Below, piece after piece: positions 8,636 to 15,658 of a stretch of 41,809 bases of DNA (positions are counted from its first letter, which is position 1; the number at the start of each line of letters is the position of its first letter). Both the position numbers and the translations under genes were made by a program. The DNA is from Candidatus Obscuribacterales bacterium (lineage in GTDB: Bacteria; Cyanobacteriota; Vampirovibrionia; Obscuribacterales; Obscuribacteraceae), in contig JAIEQI010000100.1 of the NCBI GenBank assembly GCA_019747875.1, positions 1 through 41,809 of the forward strand, written 5' to 3'. Below the pieces are notes generated by a model. The model was not told the origin of the DNA. It ran no database searches and saw only the letters and a list, made by a program, of their open reading frames with translations.

Positions 8636-8670
8636 AGAATAGATTTGCTGAGCTGAAAAAGAACTGAAAA
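8636..8670 (-). promoter_or_regulatory. Double-box promoter of small RNA unit 4
   Basis: Minus strand: ATTTTTCAGTTCTTTTTCAG, 11 bases, TATTCT (-10) at 8636-8641. Confidence 0.6.
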
Positions 8671-8802
8671 ATCGTGGACTCCATTTTTCAAAATGGGAAA
8701 AACACCACGTAGATGGAACGGCTTTGTCTATTTAAGCAAGTCCCCGGATATACCCCCACAAGGCTAGGGCTCGTAAGCAAACCGCTAACGAGGAACCTTT
8801 AT

Positions 8803-10548
8803 ATGGTGTTGGATGACCACTTGCTGGATACCGAGAGTGATCGCAAAGGCTCTCAAATCGCAGATTACTTTCAAGGATTTTTTCACCAATTAATTGAGAA
8901 CCCAGTTAATGGTGTCACTCAAATTATAAACAAGTCCGTGGGTGCGGAGATTCCGAAAATGGAAATCGCCGGCGAGCCTGAACGCAAGTCTGTCGGTGCC
9001 ATTGCTGGAGCGGTGACTGGTGGCGTCATAAACTATATGCTGCTTTCCAAAGTGGCCAACCCGATGCTGGGTACCCTCGGTGGAGAGGGGCTGCGCGGTA
9101 CTGCGCTGAGAGCGGGTATTGTTGGTGGCATTTACAATGGTGTTTTCATGCCTACCGATGATAAGAGTGAAAATTTCCTTGGAGATCGTCTAACGAGTGC
9201 AGCCGTTGGGGCTGCAACCTTTGCTGCAATGGCTGGTGCGTCATTTAAGATTGAGCACAACTGGAATTTACGAGTGCCTGAAATACGCAGCATTGGTGAA
9301 CATATGAAAGTTGGAGCAGTTTCTGGTGCTATCGGTGGAGCCGTTCACGCGGAAGCGAATGCTCTTTTCAAGAAAGGACAGATCCTGCCGACTATGTCAG
9401 AGCTGACTACCGATACCCTTAGTTTTGCTGCATTTGGTGCTGGTATGGGCGCCATGCATTGGGCTGGGCACAAGATGAGATCTCCTCGAGAGTATGAAAT
9501 CTATTCCAAGATACCGACAAATGATGGTGTTGAAAACGGACACATAAAATACACTCTCAACCGGAACAAAGAAGTAATTAGAATGCAGGCAGATATTCCT
9601 AACGGCGAGAACGGTCGGGTTGGCTGGGTCTCCGAGAAACTCACAAATGGTATGTTCCGCAATCAAGGCATTCAAATTGTAAATGGCAAGATCAAGATGG
9701 TTGATATGGAGGTTCCCCCTGTTCGAGCGATTCAAGTTACAGAAAATGGGCTTAGAATGGCCACCGCAGACGGTGCGACTAAGGAACTGAAATCGGATGG
9801 CCGTTTTGAGGCAGACCGTCCAAACAAGGTTGGAGAAGCAGAGAAGCTTGAAGCAAAATGGGCTGCCGAAAGAGCGGCATATGATCCATCCGAAACTGTT
9901 TACGCGTCGGGACAGAAGTCAGTGAAGTTTGATGCAGGCAACGGTGTCGATGGTAAGTCACTTGGACGCACTGTCTATATGACTGTGGAAAAGAGTGGGC
10001 AACTCACGGAAATGACGGTTGCCTCCGGTGACAAATCCTACATGCTCAAGAATGAAGGTCCTAATCAGTGGAAATTGACTGAATTTAAGCGCGGTGCTGA
10101 GGCGGTTTCAAGTGACTACACCTGGAAAGGTGAGGTGAAGGTTGTCGCGAACCCGGCCAAACCGGACAAGGTAGGCTCAATTCAAGTAATTCCGGAAGGT
10201 TCTAAAACGCCGATAGTTCTTGCTAAAGATGGGGCAGATTATAGTGCCATAGATAAAGCGTTTTTCAATAGCGCGAAATTTACTGACTATAATCCATCCA
10301 ATGGCTATTTTCGCGTCGACAAAGAAGGAAGCATCTTCTTGCGATACCGCGGTGGCGGCGCTGAGAAGCCTGTCAAGCCTGGCGATGAGTTGACGTTCTC
10401 TTATGATGTAGGCGATCGCTACCCTATTTGGAAACAGGTTCAAGCACGCTGGGCGAAATCGCTGGATGGAAAAACGATTCTACTGAATGACCGTCCCATG
10501 TTACCTGGCACTCTCTTCAACTTGGAAGTATTCAATCCTGGTTATTAG
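8803..10548 (+). CDS. Gly/Ala-rich membrane-associated protein, relative of the FHA protein at 38169
   Basis: 581 aa, unknown function. Residues about 60-240 are glycine/alanine-rich hydrophobic helices (GAIAGAVTGGVINYMLL, AAVGAATFAAMAGAS, GAVSGAIGGAVHAEA) that match in order the N-terminal half of the 1086-aa protein: GxxY…PxDxK, a block near EA(N/S)AL, LPT, and (M/S)AHW(A/L)G. The middle is charged and beta-rich; the end (residues ~480-581) resembles the small beta modules of that protein (GSIFLRYRGGG, KPGDELTFSYD, LLNDRPMLPGT). The ATG at 8803 has GAGGA eight bases upstream and is preferred to an ATG at 8713 with none. It is flanked on both sides by small-RNA units on the other strand. A surface or envelope role is a guess. 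Confidence 0.7.
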   Translation: MVLDDHLLDTESDRKGSQIADYFQGFFHQLIENPVNGVTQIINKSVGAEIPKMEIAGEPERKSVGAIAGAVTGGVINYMLLSKVANPMLGTLGGEGLRGTALRAGIVGGIYNGVFMPTDDKSENFLGDRLTSAAVGAATFAAMAGASFKIEHNWNLRVPEIRSIGEHMKVGAVSGAIGGAVHAEANALFKKGQILPTMSELTTDTLSFAAFGAGMGAMHWAGHKMRSPREYEIYSKIPTNDGVENGHIKYTLNRNKEVIRMQADIPNGENGRVGWVSEKLTNGMFRNQGIQIVNGKIKMVDMEVPPVRAIQVTENGLRMATADGATKELKSDGRFEADRPNKVGEAEKLEAKWAAERAAYDPSETVYASGQKSVKFDAGNGVDGKSLGRTVYMTVEKSGQLTEMTVASGDKSYMLKNEGPNQWKLTEFKRGAEAVSSDYTWKGEVKVVANPAKPDKVGSIQVIPEGSKTPIVLAKDGADYSAIDKAFFNSAKFTDYNPSNGYFRVDKEGSIFLRYRGGGAEKPVKPGDELTFSYDVGDRYPIWKQVQARWAKSLDGKTILLNDRPMLPGTLFNLEVFNPGY

Positions 10549-10626
10549 TCCCGAATCTAACGGGCACCAGGGGCAGGATTTGATTCCGTGAGCAGCCGTA
10601 TCATGGGGTCTTGAATTTGAGCTGCC

Positions 10627-10688
10627 AAAAAAAAAACGAGTGAACTGGGGCGGCAGTACACTCGTTTGGGAGCTGGTATTGGTTTGAT
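10627..10688 (-). ncRNA. Predicted small RNA, unit 5 (detached member)
   Basis: Same family as units 1-4, 2 kb away. Contains ACATCAAACCAATACCAGCTC and ends in ACGAGTG…CACTCGT (10636-10642 with 10659-10665) followed by ten T on the minus strand, the best terminator of the five. About 62 nt. It also lies where it could end transcripts of the TadG-like gene. Confidence 0.65.
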
Positions 10689-10694
10689 GTTATT

Positions 10695-10729
10695 AAGATA
10701 GAACTGTTCAGCTGAAAAAGAACTGAAAA
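10695..10729 (-). promoter_or_regulatory. Double-box promoter of small RNA unit 5
   Basis: Minus strand: TTTTTTCAGTTCTTTTTCAG, 11 bases, TATCTT (-10) at 10695-10700. Box sequence identical to unit 4 over 17 bases. Confidence 0.6.
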
Positions 10730-10768
10730 AATTAGAGGGAACACCGTCGCTCGCTGTTTTTTTTCTAG

Positions 10769-13108
10769 TTAGTTTAGGCTGACCATGCCATTTGCATAAA
10801 TGTCGGTCTCGCGAAGTACGCGCAGTTCGCCGAGACAGCCGTTGTATCCGGTTCCAGGCTTCCAGAAAAACGTTCCGCGAGTTGTGCACTTCGATGGAAG
10901 CGGTTTTGCTCCTATTCCAACGGGGGTAGCGACAACCCAATTGGGTTTTTCTTGCTGACTGTCTCTGCCCACTTCTTTTTCAAATCCGTCAGCATTTCGC
11001 GGTGTCGTTTCTTCGCGTTGAGCTGCAGCTCGCCATTTCTTTTCGTCTCTGTCATAAAAAATGGTGTAGGTCTTTGCGCCGGTTAGCAGCTTGCAATCTT
11101 CAAGAGCTTTCTTGATGTCTTCCTCGTTGTATGAGCCATTGACCTCGGCCAAGCGTTGTCCAATGACTCTTTTGATTTCTTTGTAGTCGCCGCCGAGTCC
11201 GTAAAGAGCTTGGTAGAGGTTGGCGGGGTCCTTGTACTCGTTTCCGAGAAATGCTTGCACGTTAAGAGTCCCCGTACCCAGGGGAAAAGTTCGGTTTTGT
11301 TGCTCTGGAGCAAAGCCATAGTTTGTTTCAGAGCCATGAGGACCTGTATCAGGTTTTCTCATCATGTCAGTGAGCTGCTTCATTTCCTCTGTCAACTTGC
11401 CTTGTTGATCTTTCAATACTTTGGTGGCAAGCTCCAATCGTTGTCCAAGGTCCAAATGACCGCTGCTGTTATTGTTCTCTCCAACACTCATGAGGCTGCG
11501 GCGTCCGCCCGTGAAACCAGCCCCGTAGTCACCTATAAGATTTGAAACCTGCTGCAAACCACCGCCGTTGTCGGAAATGATGCCTCCACCTTTGTTGGAG
11601 ATGAGACCGCCACCATTGTCAGAAACGATGCCGCCACCCTTGTTGGAGATGAGCCCAGCTCCCCAATCAGAGAGCACGCCGCCACCCTTATTGGAAATTA
11701 AGCCACCGCCGTTGTCAGAAACGATGCCGGCACCTCTGTCTGAGATTAAGCCACCACCGTTGTCTGAAATGATGTGGGAGGCGTTTGAAATCTGAGCTCC
11801 GTTATCTTTGACTAATTGGGCTACTTCCTTCAACTCTTTGTCAATAGCAGGCTTATTTAGTTGTGGACCGCTTATGTTCGCGACACCGCCGCCGCCAATA
11901 CCGGATGTTGTGCCACTGTCAATGGTGCCTGGATTCGCGCCTGGCTCAGCGCCTGCAGCACCAGCGGAATTAGGCGTGCCCGCGGTGTTCCCGGCTTGTT
12001 CTGCCTTTGCATTTGCCATCGCATCCCGGACTGAATTCATGAGTGAGCCCATCATGCTCATCATGTTTGACATGTGCTTTGATGTTTCATTCAGCATGGA
12101 GCCCAGGCTTCCGATCATCTTTGATGCGAGTTCGGCAGTATTAGGTGATTGAGCCGGGGATCCGTTTACGTACCAGTGCGCGACGTTTTGGTCGAATTTG
12201 ATTTTGACCCAACCCGCCATCTGTAGTGGTTTGGTTCCGTTGGGATTTATTTGGGCAAATGATCTCGCCTGCATTGTCTGTTTGTTGTCGGTTACGCTTT
12301 TTCCCTGGCATGAAATGGCATTTGGGAAGGGCTTTGGCCAGTCCTTAAGAGGACTCTTTGCCAGTGTGTTGGCGTCAAATGTCTTTCCTGAGATCAAGTG
12401 TGGTTGCCCGTCTGGATTGATAGGCACCAAATATAGTGACTTGTCCCCGGCTTTGATCGGGGTATATCCTTTGAAGAAATACTTATCTCCTTTCTTGATT
12501 CCAACCGTGTCGGCGTCAAAACCGGTAGGTAATTGTTGGGGAGTGAAGCTGACGTTTGACTGTTCGCCGCGATCGACAAAACTTGTGCTCCAACCGGATT
12601 TTGTATCCATTTCTATCTTGGCTTTGGTGCCCAAGAATGCCAGAGAATTGTTATTTGCGGCGCCCTCAAATCTAGTTTGCCAGCTTTCCGGCTTAGCGAT
12701 TTTTGCGGCGAGTTTCTCCGTAATGTCATGAGCGGCTTTTATCATCGCGTTTGCATGATCTCTGGATTCGGCGGATGCCAGTCCCAGGCGCTCCATTTCG
12801 GCCTGGTTCATTTGAATTAGCAACGCTTTTGCTAAAACGTCGTTTACTTCGGTCGCGGAAACACCCAATGAATTCCGATCGGCAAATTCCATGTAGCGTT
12901 CTTCATCGCCGTCATCTAAAATGTGCTCTGCTTGCGGCGCGTACTTAGCTACTGTTAGGGCACCAGCATCCACAGCGCCCGCCATCTGACCAGAGCCACC
13001 AAAATACATTGCTAATTGAAGGACGCCCAGTCCGATTCCTATCAGGATGCCTGCGCAAACAATAATGAAGAAAATTACGTTGCCGGTTGGTTTCCGAAAT
13101 AAGTGCAA
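10769..13108 (-). CDS. TadG-like exported/membrane-anchored protein with nine octapeptide repeats
   Basis: 779 aa. The N-terminus is one transmembrane helix (VIFFIIVCAGILIGIGLGVLQLA, residues ~10-35) followed by GAVDAGALTVAKYA, matching the TadE/TadG-like N-terminal segment (a helix then an AADAAAL-type motif) of Flp pilus-assembly proteins. The bulk should lie outside the cytoplasmic membrane. Near residues 445-516 there are nine octapeptides of the form (I/V/L)S(D/N)xG(G/A)G(L/I/V), encoded by nine 24-bp units at 11559-11774. A Met-rich stretch (MSNMMSMMGSLMNS) precedes it. The TTG start has AGGAG six bases upstream. No other tad gene is nearby, so a pilus role is unproven; a surface fibre or adhesin-like function is possible. 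Confidence 0.7.
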   Translation of the reverse strand: MHLFRKPTGNVIFFIIVCAGILIGIGLGVLQLAMYFGGSGQMAGAVDAGALTVAKYAPQAEHILDDGDEERYMEFADRNSLGVSATEVNDVLAKALLIQMNQAEMERLGLASAESRDHANAMIKAAHDITEKLAAKIAKPESWQTRFEGAANNNSLAFLGTKAKIEMDTKSGWSTSFVDRGEQSNVSFTPQQLPTGFDADTVGIKKGDKYFFKGYTPIKAGDKSLYLVPINPDGQPHLISGKTFDANTLAKSPLKDWPKPFPNAISCQGKSVTDNKQTMQARSFAQINPNGTKPLQMAGWVKIKFDQNVAHWYVNGSPAQSPNTAELASKMIGSLGSMLNETSKHMSNMMSMMGSLMNSVRDAMANAKAEQAGNTAGTPNSAGAAGAEPGANPGTIDSGTTSGIGGGGVANISGPQLNKPAIDKELKEVAQLVKDNGAQISNASHIISDNGGGLISDRGAGIVSDNGGGLISNKGGGVLSDWGAGLISNKGGGIVSDNGGGLISNKGGGIISDNGGGLQQVSNLIGDYGAGFTGGRRSLMSVGENNNSSGHLDLGQRLELATKVLKDQQGKLTEEMKQLTDMMRKPDTGPHGSETNYGFAPEQQNRTFPLGTGTLNVQAFLGNEYKDPANLYQALYGLGGDYKEIKRVIGQRLAEVNGSYNEEDIKKALEDCKLLTGAKTYTIFYDRDEKKWRAAAQREETTPRNADGFEKEVGRDSQQEKPNWVVATPVGIGAKPLPSKCTTRGTFFWKPGTGYNGCLGELRVLRETDIYANGMVSLN
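11559..11774 (-). repeat. Nine 24-bp tandem repeats inside the TadG-like gene
   Basis: Nine in-frame units of 24 bp (216 bp) encode the octapeptide (I/L/V)S(D/N)(N/R/K/W)G(G/A)G(L/I/V). Units alternate roughly between an SDNGGG and an SNKGGG form, suggesting growth by duplicating a pair. A short beta-roll or similar repeat fold is plausible. Confidence 0.9.
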
Positions 13109-13340
13109 TTTTGGCTCCTGAGCAATCGCTTCCTTCGTAGGTCCATTTCCCCGCAGAATGGATTACAAAAGTCGGATGTTATTCGATTATATATCAGTTG
13201 CTGGTACAGTGTAGACGCAGATTGACTAAGTCTGCTTCACAGAGCCACTTCTAGTCGGAGATTGAACTGGTAAGTTGAGAAAATTTGCTGGCGTGTCGTT
13301 GAGACATTTGTAGTCAGACACAAGAGCCGTCACTTTAACT

Positions 13341-13356
13341 GTGCGACTTGTCGCAC
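13341..13356. promoter_or_regulatory. Perfect palindrome, possible operator
   Basis: GTGCGAC TT GTCGCAC, 7-bp arms, about 235 bp upstream of the TadG-like start. Could bind a dimeric regulator. No further evidence. Confidence 0.3.
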
Positions 13357-13374
13357 CTAGTCACTCTGCAAATA

Positions 13375-13428
13375 CTGGATCATAGCCATGAGATTTCCGA
13401 GTTAAGATTTTGAGGAGCTATGATCCAG
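13375..13428. other. 12-bp inverted repeat with 30-bp loop
   Basis: CTGGATCATAGC (13375-13386) pairs perfectly with GCTATGATCCAG (13417-13428). Neither arm is followed by T. Could be a structured RNA, a paired operator or the ends of a relic insertion. Confidence 0.45.
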
Positions 13429-13553
13429 AACCTACCGATGAGAAATCGAAGTTTTTCAAGAGAATGGATGATCTTGCTATGTGGGAATAGGATTTAAAGT
13501 ACGAAAAAGGTCAGAAAGCGGCTGAGATCTCAAAAAGCAAGAAGAGCCGCCTT

Positions 13554-13589
13554 TACCTGGCAGGCACCATAGGCGGTGCCTGCCAGGTA
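13554..13589 (-). terminator. GC-rich hairpin after the S1-like gene, no U-tract
   Basis: TACCTGGCAGGCACC (13554-13568), loop ATAGGC, GGTGCCTGCCAGGTA (13575-13589): 15 perfect pairs about 85 bp after the S1-like stop. The minus strand continues AAGGCGG, so this is not a standard intrinsic terminator. Confidence 0.5.
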
Positions 13590-13674
13590 GTTTGGTGGGT
13601 AGCAAGAGCTGTCAGTGTTGCTACTGACTGTTCAAGCTTGTTGACCTCGCTGTGCCGAATTTACGGCGGGGGGC

Positions 13675-14631
13675 TTAGAGCGCTGCGAACGGATTGCCCG
13701 ACTTGACTTCGACCTTGCTGTGATAGGCAGCGAGGTCTTTGCGCCAGTCAGTGCTCTCGTTGGCTTTCGGCGCGCGGAAGCGGCGATCGCGACCGAACGG
13801 GCTGCCAGGGGTGCGGCGGTCCGAGTGGAACGAGCGCTTGCTGTTTTCCGAACGCGGGTGACGCTGGGTCTTGAGGCGGTCTCCGTTGCGATCGTTGCTG
13901 TCGCCACTGGTCCAGCGCCGCTCGCCGCTGCGGACTTTGCCTTCGCCGGTGCTCGTGCGGTTTTGCGACGCACCGTTGTTGGCGCTGCCCGGACTCGAGG
14001 GGCGCGTATTGTTTCCGTTGTGGCGACGTTCGGGGCGCGAGTTCTGGTGGCGAGCCTTCTCTTGCTCGACCGTAAGCATCGTGACGGTGACGCGTCCATC
14101 CTTGGCGCTGCGGATGCGCGCGCGGACGGTGCCATTCACCTTCACTTCGCTGCCGGGCGTGACGCCGTCCTGATAGAGGGCGGCCTTGATGCCCAGCCCG
14201 ATCGCAACCCAGAAGCGATGACTCTGCTTCTGATCCTCTTTCGCTTTCTGCTCGCCGATCACTTTCAGCTCGCGGAACTGTTCGTCAGTCTCGGGCTTCA
14301 GCGACGCTTCGAAGGCATCGCGTTGCGCGGCGAGTTTCTGGCTAACGACAGCGAAGCTGAAGTTCACTTTCGAGACGCACACCTGGAGCGTCTTCTTCTC
14401 GCGGAAGGTATCCACGGTTTCGCCGGGGATGAACTCGTTGGTCGGAAGAAAAACGGGGAGTCCGTTTACGGTGCACTCGACGCCGGAGATGATGCGCTGA
14501 TCGCGCTGGTCCAGACGTGTGCGCTGGAAGAGCGCCTCGACTTTGCGGCCGGTGTTGCGAGCGTGGATGAGCGGTCCGAGGGTGAATTGCTTCTTGCCTT
14601 GAGCCGTTGCGGGTTTGGTGGTGTTCTTCAT
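13675..14631 (-). CDS. S1-like putative RNA-binding protein with disordered basic tail
   Basis: 318 aa. Residues ~15-190 contain two segments that read like weak S1/OB-fold repeats: VNGLPVFLPTNEFIPGETVD…KKTLQVCVSKVNF (compare the GxxGFlPxSe…GkxLxVkVxeVd pattern of ribosomal protein S1) and GVTPGSEVKVNGTVRARI…DGRVTVTML. From ~195 on the sequence is low-complexity and rich in R, N, S, G, D, typical of disordered RNA-binding tails. ATG at 14629-14631 was chosen; the frame is open to 14790 but that stretch is the hairpin leader and reads as low-complexity. No Shine-Dalgarno; the leader is CAACAAAACTAAAATCGCAATT-like, A/C-rich. The S1 assignment is by eye. Confidence 0.6.
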   Translation of the reverse strand: MKNTTKPATAQGKKQFTLGPLIHARNTGRKVEALFQRTRLDQRDQRIISGVECTVNGLPVFLPTNEFIPGETVDTFREKKTLQVCVSKVNFSFAVVSQKLAAQRDAFEASLKPETDEQFRELKVIGEQKAKEDQKQSHRFWVAIGLGIKAALYQDGVTPGSEVKVNGTVRARIRSAKDGRVTVTMLTVEQEKARHQNSRPERRHNGNNTRPSSPGSANNGASQNRTSTGEGKVRSGERRWTSGDSNDRNGDRLKTQRHPRSENSKRSFHSDRRTPGSPFGRDRRFRAPKANESTDWRKDLAAYHSKVEVKSGNPFAAL

Positions 14632-14648
14632 AATTGCGATTTTAGTTT

Positions 14649-14823
14649 TGTTGTTTGTTTGCTCCGTTTCCGGATTCTGTTTGTTAGTCCGGCGTTTTGC
14701 CGGACCTTGTTTTTGTTGCGGTGATTCTCGGCCTTTGCCGAGACTTTGTCTTTGTATTTCTCCGGCATTTCTGCCAGACCTGTTTTGCATTTCTAAGCTC
14801 CGGCATTGCTGCCGGACAGCCGC
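14649..14823 (-). promoter_or_regulatory. Multi-hairpin 5' leader of the S1-like gene
   Basis: Read on the minus strand, five short hairpins follow each other with A-rich linkers: TCCGGCA-GCAA-TGCCGGA, TCTGGCA-GAAA-TGCCGGA, TCTCGGC-AAAG-GCCGAGA, GTCCGGC-AAAAC-GCCGGAC and TCCG-GAAA-CGGA. Three have GNRA tetraloops. The order of similar stems before the start of a putative RNA-binding protein suggests a binding array for autoregulation, but this is inferred. Confidence 0.6.
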
Positions 14824-14870
14824 ACAGGCACTTGCCCGAGCAGATCCTTGCGCGCACAGATTGAATCAGG

Positions 14871-14933
14871 ATCAACCTGGCGAAGCTTGCTTCCTTTTAT
14901 ATGGGCAGCAAGCTTCGGCAGATAGAGGTTGAT
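14871..14933. other. Long imperfect inverted repeat between divergent genes
   Basis: ATCAACCT (14871-14878) pairs with AGGTTGAT (14926-14933) and CGAAGCTTGCT (14881-14891) with AGCAAGCTTCG (14907-14917). It sits between the S1-like gene and the 57-aa peptide gene, which diverge. May be a structured leader or a shared control site. Confidence 0.5.
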
Positions 14934-15052
14934 TTGTGTGTGCTCGAACTATTACTTACGGATTCCCCACAATTTTTAGATAAGCTGTTGAGTGTGGAGG
15001 ACAATCAGTATTGGCACGAGGGTATATAACTCACGTCCAGGGAGGGCAGGCA

Positions 15053-15226
15053 ATGACGGACCAGAATAAGAAGAAGTCCAGTGATAAATCGTCGGACAAG
15101 ACGAAGATTCGCAAGACTCTTCCCAAGTCCAGAGAGCTTAAGAACACGCAGACGAATCAGGAGCAACTCGGCGGTATCGGACCTGCTTCGTATTACTGCA
15201 GTAATCAAACTGTTTGTGATCACTAA
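15053..15226 (+). CDS. 57-aa peptide with double-glycine site and Cys-containing tail
   Basis: Small gene with a strong GGAGG (15041-15045) seven bases before ATG. The first ~30 residues are Lys/Ser/Asp-rich and hydrophilic; then …NQEQLGG, and a 16-residue tail IGPASYYCSNQTVCDH with two cysteines. A hydrophilic leader, GG and a short Cys-containing core is the shape of secreted peptide or RiPP precursors. The canonical LSxxELxxI-GG leader pattern is not met, and no peptidase-ABC transporter or modifying enzyme is near, so the role is open. In contrast with the minus-strand genes around it, it has a normal ribosome site. Confidence 0.55.
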   Translation: MTDQNKKKSSDKSSDKTKIRKTLPKSRELKNTQTNQEQLGGIGPASYYCSNQTVCDH

Positions 15227-15240
15227 GCTCAACTGAGACA

Positions 15241-15278
15241 GGTTTGTTCTCACAGTGTTGCCAGTTTGAGAACAAACC
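15241..15278 (+). terminator. Hairpin after the 57-aa peptide gene
   Basis: GGTTTGTTCTCA (15241-15252) and TGAGAACAAACC (15267-15278) pair perfectly over 12 bp, 14 bases after the stop. No T-tract follows, so termination is plausible but not proven. Confidence 0.5.
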
Positions 15279-15326
15279 GAATTCCGGGAGTGCCTGCCTG
15301 TGCCGGTACTATGTTCCCCCCATTTT

Positions 15327-15372
15327 GCGGAGCGCCACCTTCTTGGTCGATGACCAATTGGTGGCGCTCCGC
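15327..15372. other. Nested 13+6 bp hairpin
   Basis: GCGGAGCGCCACC pairs with GGTGGCGCTCCGC; inside, TTGGTC-GAT-GACCAA forms a second stem. Almost the whole 46 bases are paired. Flanks carry no T-tract. Confidence 0.65.
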
Positions 15373-15386
15373 GCAGTTGTTCTGGA

Positions 15387-15468
15387 GCTCCGGAGCTTCG
15401 CAGGGCTATCGCCCCATTTAACTAAACGCTCCGGAGTTTCGCAGGGCTATCGCCCCTCTCAACTCCTC
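15387..15468. repeat. Two direct repeats of 41 bp
   Basis: GCTCCGGAG(C/T)TTCGCAGGGC and following TATCGCCCC occur twice, starting at 15387 and 15428. The first 29 bases are nearly identical; the ends differ. Non-coding as far as I can see. Confidence 0.75.
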
Positions 15469-15492
15469 CGCTTGTTCGGAGCGGGTTGGTGG

Positions 15493-15582
15493 TTACTTCT
15501 TGTTGTTCGGAGAGTAGAAGAGGGCGGCTACGTAGAGCGCCAGGAGCAGCAGGAAGGAGATGACGAAGATGAACGAGTTCAT
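15493..15582 (-). CDS. 29-aa single-pass membrane peptide
   Basis: ATG at 15580-15582, stop TAA at 15493-15495. After MNS comes a hydrophobic segment (FIFVISFLLLLALYVAALFY) that fills one membrane helix, then a short polar end SPNNKK. It is 76 bp downstream of the acyl-CoA synthetase on the same strand, with a hairpin between. No Shine-Dalgarno; the leader AACCCGACAACACA is A/C-rich and G-poor like the other genes in this block, which supports it being real. Such peptides often stabilise a membrane enzyme; the partner is unknown. Confidence 0.55.
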   Translation of the reverse strand: MNSFIFVISFLLLLALYVAALFYSPNNKK

Positions 15583-15614
15583 TGTGTTGTCGGGTTGAGT
15601 TTGCTTTGGTTCGT

Positions 15615-15644
15615 CCGGCGGGCACCGGTGGTGGTGCCCGCCGG
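15615..15644 (-). terminator. GC-rich hairpin after the acyl-CoA synthetase gene, no U-tract
   Basis: CCGGCGGGCACC (15615-15626), six-base loop, GGTGCCCGCCGG (15633-15644). Same GGCACC…GGTGCC core as the hairpin at 13554-13589. No T-tract on either strand. Confidence 0.5.
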
Positions 15645-15658
15645 GTGGCGTGAGGCGA

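Larger units (their letters stand above)
13109..13674. other. 566-bp non-coding region with several inverted repeats
   Basis: No convincing gene. Holds a perfect palindrome GTGCGAC-TT-GTCGCAC (13341-13356), a 12-bp inverted repeat CTGGATCATAGC…GCTATGATCCAG with 30 bases between (13375-13428) and a 15-bp GC-rich hairpin (13554-13589). It lies between the TadG-like gene, whose promoter must be here, and the end of the S1-like gene. Confidence 0.7.

Noticed and set aside
8158..8670. CRISPR array
   Set aside because: Units are ~100 bp, diverged, with own hairpin and promoter; no short identical repeats with unique spacers and no cas genes.
8158..8670. sRNA units read on the plus strand
   Set aside because: T-tracts follow the hairpins clearly only on the minus strand, and the box to -10 spacing is constant only in that direction.
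13720..14724. 334-codon plus-strand frame
   Set aside because: Antisense of the S1-like gene and its hairpin leader; long only because of high G+C.
14632..14790. N-terminal extension of the S1-like protein
   Set aside because: The stretch is the multi-hairpin leader and reads as low-complexity; the ATG at 14631 fits better.
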